Assembly: GCA_025351985.1 (NCBI GenBank)
Contig: JANXUW010000683.1
Span: 1-13,470 of the forward strand
Origin: Pseudolysobacter sp.
Lineage (GTDB): Bacteria; Pseudomonadota; Gammaproteobacteria; Xanthomonadales; Rhodanobacteraceae
Direction of reading: 5' to 3'
Length of the DNA: 13,470 nt
In this document: positions 7,958 to 13,470 of the stretch, in pieces
Layout: every line of letters starts with the position of its first letter
Numbering within the stretch: position 1 is the first letter of the stretch
Position numbers and translations under genes: made by a program
Notes under the pieces: generated by a model
The model's input: only the letters and a program-made list of their open reading frames with translations
Database searches by the model: none
Told to the model about the DNA's origin: nothing

Positions 7958-9232
7958 ATGGCCGATATTTTTTGCGATTTCGCCGGCATCCGTTCGCCGA
8001 ATCCGTTCTGGCTGGCCTCGGCGCCGCCGACCGACAAGGCCTACAACGTCAATCGCGCGTTCGAGGCCGGCTGGGGCGGCGTGGTGTGGAAAACGCTCGG
8101 GCTCGATCCGCACGTCGTCAATGTCAGCTCGCGCTACGGCGCGGTGCAATGGAACGGCCAGCGCATTGCCGGACTCAACAATATCGAGCTCATCACGGAT
8201 CGTCCGCTGCAGATCAATCTCGATGAAATCCGCCAGATCAAACGCGACTGGCCGGATCGCGCGATGATCGTTTCGCTGATGGTGCCGTGCGAAGAAAACG
8301 CCTGGAAAAACATCCTGCCGATGGTCGAAGATACCGGCGCCGATGCGGTCGAACTCAACTTCGGTTGTCCGCACGGCATGTCCGAGCGCGGCATGGGTGC
8401 AGCGGTCGGCCAGGTGCCGGAATACGTCGAGCAAGTGGCGCGCTGGGTCAAGCAATATTCACGGCTGCCGTGCATCGTCAAGCTTACGCCGAACATCACC
8501 GACATCCGTATTCCGGCGCGTGCAGCGTTCAACGGCGGCGCCGATGCAGTGTCGCTGATCAACACGATCAACTCGATCACCTCGATCGATCTGGACCTCA
8601 TGGCACCGACGCCCGCCGTCGATGGCAAGGGCACGCACGGCGGTTATTGCGGCCCGGCGGTGAAGCCGATCGCACTGGCGATGGTCGCCGAAATCGCACG
8701 TGATGTATTGACGCGCGGCAAGCCGATCTCGGCGATCGGCGGCATCGGCACGTGGCGCGATGCGGCCGAATTCATCGCGCTCGGCGCGGGCAGCGTGCAG
8801 GTCTGCACGGCGGCGATGCATTACGGATTTCGTATCGTCGACGACCTGATCAGCGGCCTGAGTCACTGGATGGACAGCAAGGGTTACGCGCGGCTGGAGG
8901 ATTTCCGCGGACTGGCGGTCGGCAACGTCACCGACTGGAAATTCCTCAACCTGAAGTACGACATCAAGGCACGGATCGATCAGGATAAATGTATACAATG
9001 CGGCCTTTGTCACATCGCCTGTGAAGACACCGCGCATCAGGCGATCACTGCGCAGAAGGACGGCAAACGGCATTTCGAAGTGGTCGATGACGAATGCGTC
9101 GGCTGCAACCTGTGCATGCACGTCTGCCCGGTCGACAACTGCATCACGATGCAGCGCGTCGATGACGGCGGCCATGCCGACTGGACCACGCATCCGAACA
9201 ATCCCGGGCGCGTGGTGGCGGAATCGGCGTAA
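7958..9232 (+). CDS. preA: NAD-dependent dihydropyrimidine dehydrogenase, PreA subunit
   Basis: This 424-residue FMN-containing subunit reduces uracil or thymine to the 5,6-dihydro base, or runs in reverse. The TIM-barrel domain covers about residues 1-310, with the active-site loop NFGCPHGMSERGMG holding catalytic Cys137, plus KLTPNITDI (175-183) and SLINTINS (199-206). Two C-terminal 4Fe-4S ferredoxin motifs follow: C345-C348-C351-C355 and C380-C383-C386-C390. E. coli PreA is about 411 residues; the extra length here is a short C-terminal tail. Start choice: the frame is open upstream inside preT, but the ATG at 7958 has GGAG at 7947-7950 and begins the MADIFCDFAGI sequence expected of PreA. 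It forms a heteromeric complex with PreT encoded just upstream. Confidence 0.96.
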   Translation: MADIFCDFAGIRSPNPFWLASAPPTDKAYNVNRAFEAGWGGVVWKTLGLDPHVVNVSSRYGAVQWNGQRIAGLNNIELITDRPLQINLDEIRQIKRDWPDRAMIVSLMVPCEENAWKNILPMVEDTGADAVELNFGCPHGMSERGMGAAVGQVPEYVEQVARWVKQYSRLPCIVKLTPNITDIRIPARAAFNGGADAVSLINTINSITSIDLDLMAPTPAVDGKGTHGGYCGPAVKPIALAMVAEIARDVLTRGKPISAIGGIGTWRDAAEFIALGAGSVQVCTAAMHYGFRIVDDLISGLSHWMDSKGYARLEDFRGLAVGNVTDWKFLNLKYDIKARIDQDKCIQCGLCHIACEDTAHQAITAQKDGKRHFEVVDDECVGCNLCMHVCPVDNCITMQRVDDGGHADWTTHPNNPGRVVAESA

Positions 9233-9280
9233 TCGGCTACGCTTGCAGCATCTGCAGCACGACGTGGAGAATCGCAAGAC

Positions 9281-10771
9281 ATGACTACCGACTCGAATAT
9301 CGACCACGGCGCGCTGTACAACCCGGACCTCGCGCCGACCACCGCAGCGCAACGCACGTGGACCTGGTATCACTTCGCCGCGCTGTGGGTCGGCATGGTC
9401 ATGTGCATTCCGTCTTACACGCTGGCGGCGGGGCTGATCGATCAGGGCATGTCGCCGTGGCAAGCGGTTGGCACGGTGCTGCTCGGCAACGCGATCGTGC
9501 TCGTGCCGATGCTGCTGATCGGCCATGCAGGTGCGAAATACGGCATTCCGTACGCGGTGCTGGTGCGCTCGTCGTTCGGCACGCAGGGCGCCAAATTACC
9601 CGCGCTGCTGCGCGCGGTGGTGGCGTGCGGCTGGTACGGCATCCAGACCTGGTTCGGCGGTTTGGCCATCTACACGCTGCTGAATATTCTCACCGGCAAC
9701 GCGCTGCATGCGGAGCCGATCGCGTGGCTCGGCATCAACCTCGCGCAGCTTTTGTGCTTTCTCGCGTTCTGGGCTCTGCAACTTTATTTCGTGCTGCACG
9801 GCACCGATTCGATCCGCTGGCTGGAGACGATTTCCGCACCGATCAAGATCGTGATGTGCCTGTTTCTGGTCGGCTGGGCGCTGCACAATGCCGGCGGTTT
9901 CGGCGAGATGATGTCAGCACCTTCGCAGTTCATCGACGGCGGCAAAAAAGCAGGGCAATTCTGGACGACGTTCTGGCCCTCGCTCACGGCGATGGTCGGA
10001 TTCTGGGCCACGCTCGCACTGAACATTCCCGACTTCACGCGGTTCGCGCGCTCGCAGCGCGATCAGTTCATCGGCCAGAGCATCGGCCTGCCGTTGCCGA
10101 TGGGATTGCTCTCGCTGATGTCGGTGGTGGTGACGTCGGCCACCGTGGTGATCTACGGCAAGGCGATCTGGGATCCGGTCGAGCTGTCGAGCAAGTTCAC
10201 CGGCATCGGCGTCGGCGTGGCCCTGCTCGTGCTCACGCTCGATACGATGAGCTGCAATCTCGCGGCGAATCTGGTCGGTCCGGCCTATGATTTTGCGAGC
10301 CTGTCACCGCGGCGGATTTCGTACAAGATCGGCGGCCTGATCACCGCCGGTGTCGCGCTGCTGGCGATGCCGTGGAAAATCCTCGCGAGCACGCAGGGAT
10401 ACATTTTCACGTGGCTGGTCGGTTATTCGGCACTGCTCGGGCCAGTCGCGGGCATCATGCTGGTCGATTATTATTTTCTGCGCGGCACACGTTTGAACGT
10501 GCGTGCGCTGTTCGAGGAATCCGGTGAGTACGCCTATCGGCGCGGCTGGAATCCGGCGGCGCTGGTCGCGTTGCTGCTCGGCATTTTGCCGAATCTTCCG
10601 GGATTCTTGAACGCGGCGTTTCCCGATTCGTTCGCCGCCGTGCCGGACTTTTTCAAGACGCTCTACACCTACGCGTGGTTTGCCGGCCTGGCCATTTCGG
10701 CACTCACCTACGTCGTGTTGATGCGCTTCGCTCGGCAGCCGAGTATCGGCACCGACGCGGCGCGCACGTGA
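9281..10771 (+). CDS. NCS1-family nucleobase:cation symporter, probable pyrimidine uptake
   Basis: This 496-residue inner-membrane protein has about twelve hydrophobic helices and no cleavable signal. NCS1 features are the N-terminal RTWTWYHFAALWVGM block, GWYGIQTWFGG (117-127), FWATLALNIPDFTRFARSQ (241-259) and AANLVGPAYDFASL (328-341). Trp118 and Gln122 are spaced like Trp117 and Gln121 of the hydantoin transporter Mhp1, which bind the substrate ring. Asn330 may match Mhp1 Asn318. It should import uracil, thymine, cytosine, 5-methylcytosine, dihydropyrimidines or hydantoins with a cation. The context points to pyrimidines, but NCS1 specificity cannot be read reliably from sequence. It starts 48 bp after preA with GGAGA at 9266-9270, 10 bases before the ATG. 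Confidence 0.9.
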   Translation: MTTDSNIDHGALYNPDLAPTTAAQRTWTWYHFAALWVGMVMCIPSYTLAAGLIDQGMSPWQAVGTVLLGNAIVLVPMLLIGHAGAKYGIPYAVLVRSSFGTQGAKLPALLRAVVACGWYGIQTWFGGLAIYTLLNILTGNALHAEPIAWLGINLAQLLCFLAFWALQLYFVLHGTDSIRWLETISAPIKIVMCLFLVGWALHNAGGFGEMMSAPSQFIDGGKKAGQFWTTFWPSLTAMVGFWATLALNIPDFTRFARSQRDQFIGQSIGLPLPMGLLSLMSVVVTSATVVIYGKAIWDPVELSSKFTGIGVGVALLVLTLDTMSCNLAANLVGPAYDFASLSPRRISYKIGGLITAGVALLAMPWKILASTQGYIFTWLVGYSALLGPVAGIMLVDYYFLRGTRLNVRALFEESGEYAYRRGWNPAALVALLLGILPNLPGFLNAAFPDSFAAVPDFFKTLYTYAWFAGLAISALTYVVLMRFARQPSIGTDAART

Positions 10772-10811
10772 TGTTTTTTATTTGCCACGCCGGCAACTCG
10801 CACTATCGTGA

Positions 10812-12251
<1,440 letters not shown>

Positions 12252-12258
12252 CGCCGAT

Positions 12259-12280
12259 TGAATGGCCATGTGAATGGCCA
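12259..12280 (+). repeat. Two tandem copies of a 10-bp word after hydA
   Basis: TGAATGGCCA occurs at 12259-12268 and again at 12271-12280, a 12-bp period, directly after the hydA stop. Each copy contains the palindrome TGGCCA. The rest of the 94-bp convergent gap shows no clear hairpin with a T tract, so the end of the block's transcript is not visible. No function is assigned. Confidence 0.5.
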
Positions 12281-12345
12281 CAACGACTACCCGAGGCTGC
12301 GGCAGAATTCATCCGGTGCAGAGCAAAACTTATGAGTTCACGTTG

Positions 12346-13059
12346 CTAATTCGCAGGTTTGCGAATAACGCCGCCGCTGGATTTTGTTTTCCTCTGGCTA
12401 TCACCTTGAAGAGTCGCAACCGCATCGCGCGTCTTGCAGTTGGTCAGGCCATGATCGATCACGACCTTGCCGATGCGTTTCGCAGTAGCAAGCGCCTTGG
12501 CCTGCAGCCTAGGATTGCGTGCGCCGATCGCGATCAGCGTGTTGTTCATGGTGTGGCGCGTGCGATTTTTGCTGGTTTGCAGATCCCGTTCGATCGCTGC
12601 CACACACTCAGCGAACCACGCATCGGCTAAAGACGTATCGTTTTTGGCGAGCGTGCCGATGATGTTCCAGCCGGCGCTGCTGATCCATTCCTTGTCGGAT
12701 TTTATCCAGGCCTCGGCCTTGGTTTGCGCGAGCGACGATTTCGCGACATAGCCGCTGAACGCATCGGTGATGACGTAGTTGCTCAGCGTCTTCGACCATT
12801 TGTCCAGCGAGGCCGAATCGGCCTGTTGCGGATCGGCAATCATGCACGCCAGCACTTGGGCATCGTGGAAACCGCTGGCCCACAGATCCAGCGCGATCTT
12901 GTGATTGGTCTTGAGTTTTTTCTGAAACTTGCCGAGGTCGGCGTAACTCACGCCGTAAACTTTGTCGCCGACGCCATGTCGCTGATAGGTCTTGCGCGCC
13001 TGCTCGGTGCCGAGCGTTTCCATCTCGGTCAAGATCGACTTGGCATCGGTCACACTCAT
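12346..13059 (-). CDS. DNA alkylation repair family protein (AlkD-like HEAT repeat)
   Basis: This 237-residue all-helical protein has no signal or membrane segment. The pattern VYGVSYADLGKFQKKLK (34-50), then ALDLWASGFHDAQVLACMI, WSKTLSNYVITDAFSGYV and TMNNTLIAIGARNP matches the DNA alkylation repair protein family (AlkC/AlkD-like HEAT repeats). Characterised AlkD removes positively charged alkylated purines. Compared from memory with Bacillus AlkD, the catalytic Asp113 appears kept as Asp99, but Trp109 is Tyr95 and the Arg148 and Trp187 positions look replaced (Ser127/128, Asn172/173). Glycosylase activity is therefore uncertain. The start is strongly supported by AGGAGG (minus strand, 13071-13066) six bases before the ATG. 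It is convergent with hydA and probably independent of the pyrimidine genes. Confidence 0.82.
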   Translation of the reverse strand: MSVTDAKSILTEMETLGTEQARKTYQRHGVGDKVYGVSYADLGKFQKKLKTNHKIALDLWASGFHDAQVLACMIADPQQADSASLDKWSKTLSNYVITDAFSGYVAKSSLAQTKAEAWIKSDKEWISSAGWNIIGTLAKNDTSLADAWFAECVAAIERDLQTSKNRTRHTMNNTLIAIGARNPRLQAKALATAKRIGKVVIDHGLTNCKTRDAVATLQGDSQRKTKSSGGVIRKPAN

Positions 13060-13084
13060 GATTTGCCTCCTGCCGCTTGACGAT

Positions 13085-13092
13085 ATTTTATA
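13085..13092 (-). promoter_or_regulatory. Candidate -10 element for the AlkD-like gene
   Basis: Read on the minus strand the sequence is TATAAAAT, a near-consensus -10 hexamer (TATAAA), placed 26-33 bp before the ATG. A start of transcription near 13079 would give a leader of about 20 bases containing the AGGAGG site. No good TTGACA-like -35 is found 16-18 bases further upstream, so recognition may need an activator or another sigma factor. Confidence 0.35.
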
Positions 13093-13138
13093 CGCCTTGG
13101 CGCAAACCGGTCGCTCTTAGCGCTGACGCCGACACGGC

Positions 13139-13167
13139 ATGATCATCTACTAATAATAATGATCATC
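13139..13167. repeat. Paired palindromic ATGATCATC motif, possible operator
   Basis: ATGATCATC occurs at 13139-13147 and 13159-13167. Each copy contains the perfect palindrome ATGATCAT, and the copies are exactly 20 bp apart, about two helical turns, with an AT-rich spacer containing TAATAATAAT. It lies about 80 bp upstream of the AlkD-like start and about 270 bp upstream of the next plus-strand gene. Such spacing suits cooperative binding by a dimeric regulator. The function is inferred. Confidence 0.4.
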
Positions 13168-13264
13168 GGCAACGGTCGGCGCACTGCGGTCGCACGCGTG
13201 CCGAATCCATCCCAGCCGCAGACGGTGATCTGGCACCCTTGATCAGGAAACGCTCAAATAAGCG

Positions 13265-13294
13265 TTGACTCACCACGCGGTCGAAGGATATATG
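13265..13294 (+). promoter_or_regulatory. Candidate sigma70 promoter for the gene entering at 13440
   Basis: TTGACT (13265-13270) matches five of six -35 positions and TATATG (13289-13294) four of six -10 positions, 18 bases apart. Transcription from near 13301 would leave a leader of about 139 bases before the ATG at 13440. No clear riboswitch fold was recognised in that leader. Confidence 0.35.
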
Positions 13295-13439
13295 GCTCAC
13301 AGGTGCTGCGTGAAAGTCTGGCAACACTCGCAATCTTCGCGGTAGAACCCTTGCCTTCGACGCTTCCCCGTTCGCGTCGCCGTCGGCTTGCGCTTGCGAT
13401 CGTCTCCATCGAAAGCCCGACGCTCCAGAAAGGATAGTT

Positions 13440-13470
13440 ATGAAGTCACTTCGTTCTCCCCGCATGAAGT
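13440..13470 (+). CDS. N-terminal start of an unidentified gene, truncated by the window edge
   Basis: An ATG at 13440 follows AAGGA (13430-13434) by five bases and opens a frame reading MKSLRSPRMK before the window ends. The basic start could be the first part of a signal peptide, but ten residues do not allow a family call. Confidence 0.5.
   Translation, partial: MKSLRSPRMK

Larger units (their letters stand above)
13093..13439. other. Intergenic region, no convincing gene
   Basis: About 350 bp separate the divergent AlkD-like gene and the gene entering at 13440. I see the paired ATGATCATC motif (13139-13167), a 6-bp hairpin AACGCT/AGCGTT at 13249-13266 and a candidate promoter at 13265-13294. 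A 17-codon frame (13292-13345) starts ATG with AAGGA four bases upstream. A 100-codon minus-strand frame (13163-13465) has no ribosome site and an Arg/Ala-rich composition typical of non-coding GC-rich DNA. I do not call either frame a gene. Confidence 0.5.

Noticed and set aside
8459..9526. 355-codon minus-strand open frame across preA and the transporter start
   Set aside because: It covers the end of one clearly real gene, an intergenic gap and the start of another. Its composition is shadow-like and it has no recognisable family.
12349..12366. ATTCGCA/TGCGAAT hairpin at the end of the AlkD-like gene
   Set aside because: It lies within the last codons of the gene and is not followed by a T tract in the direction of transcription, so I do not call a terminator.
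13163..13465. 100-codon minus-strand open frame near the right edge
   Set aside because: It has no ribosome site, Arg/Ala/Ser-rich composition, and overlaps the well-placed start of the plus-strand gene at 13440. A conserved small protein cannot be fully excluded.

Overview
The window looks like chromosomal DNA of a GC-rich proteobacterium. I favour a gammaproteobacterium of the Xanthomonadales (Lysobacterales) type, but this is an inference. It rests on high coding GC, genes starting with ATG after clear GGAG-type ribosome sites, E. coli-like CodA/PreT/PreA architecture, and a CGTCATTCC...GGAATCCAG intergenic repeat common in such genomes. There is no rRNA, tRNA, phage, IS or CRISPR signature.

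Layout. Positions 1-87 hold the C-terminal end of a membrane protein. A small lower-GC DUF4279 gene follows (107-508) and ends at a short hairpin shared with the convergent codA. codA (560-1843, minus) is a cytosine-deaminase-family enzyme. A 254-bp divergent intergenic region with a perfect 9-bp inverted repeat separates it from a co-directional block of seven genes (2098-12251, plus): omega-amino acid:pyruvate aminotransferase, mmsA, a beta-ureidopropionase-type amidase, preT, preA, an NCS1 nucleobase transporter and hydA (dihydropyrimidinase). A convergent AlkD-like gene (12346-13059, minus) follows. Then comes about 370 bp of intergenic DNA with a paired palindromic motif, and the first ten codons of a further plus-strand gene.

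How the genes work together. The block encodes a complete reductive pyrimidine degradation route. NCS1 imports the base. CodA deaminates cytosine or 5-methylcytosine to uracil or thymine. PreT-PreA reduces the ring with NAD(P)H. HydA opens it. The M20-type amidase releases CO2 and ammonia from the N-carbamoyl beta-amino acid. The aminotransferase turns beta-alanine or beta-aminoisobutyrate into malonate or methylmalonate semialdehyde. MmsA converts the semialdehyde to acetyl-CoA or propionyl-CoA. MmsA is the textbook last step of the thymine branch.

The most interesting point is in CodA. The residue matching E. coli Asp314, which excludes 5-methyl substituents, is Cys309, while every metal-binding and catalytic residue is kept. 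Published CodA homologues lacking this Asp deaminate 5-methylcytosine to thymine. The locus can therefore be read as a 5-methylcytosine-to-propionyl-CoA pathway, a testable inference. A second active-site change, the Trp319 equivalent to Arg, may modify or impair it. No regulator gene is visible in the window.
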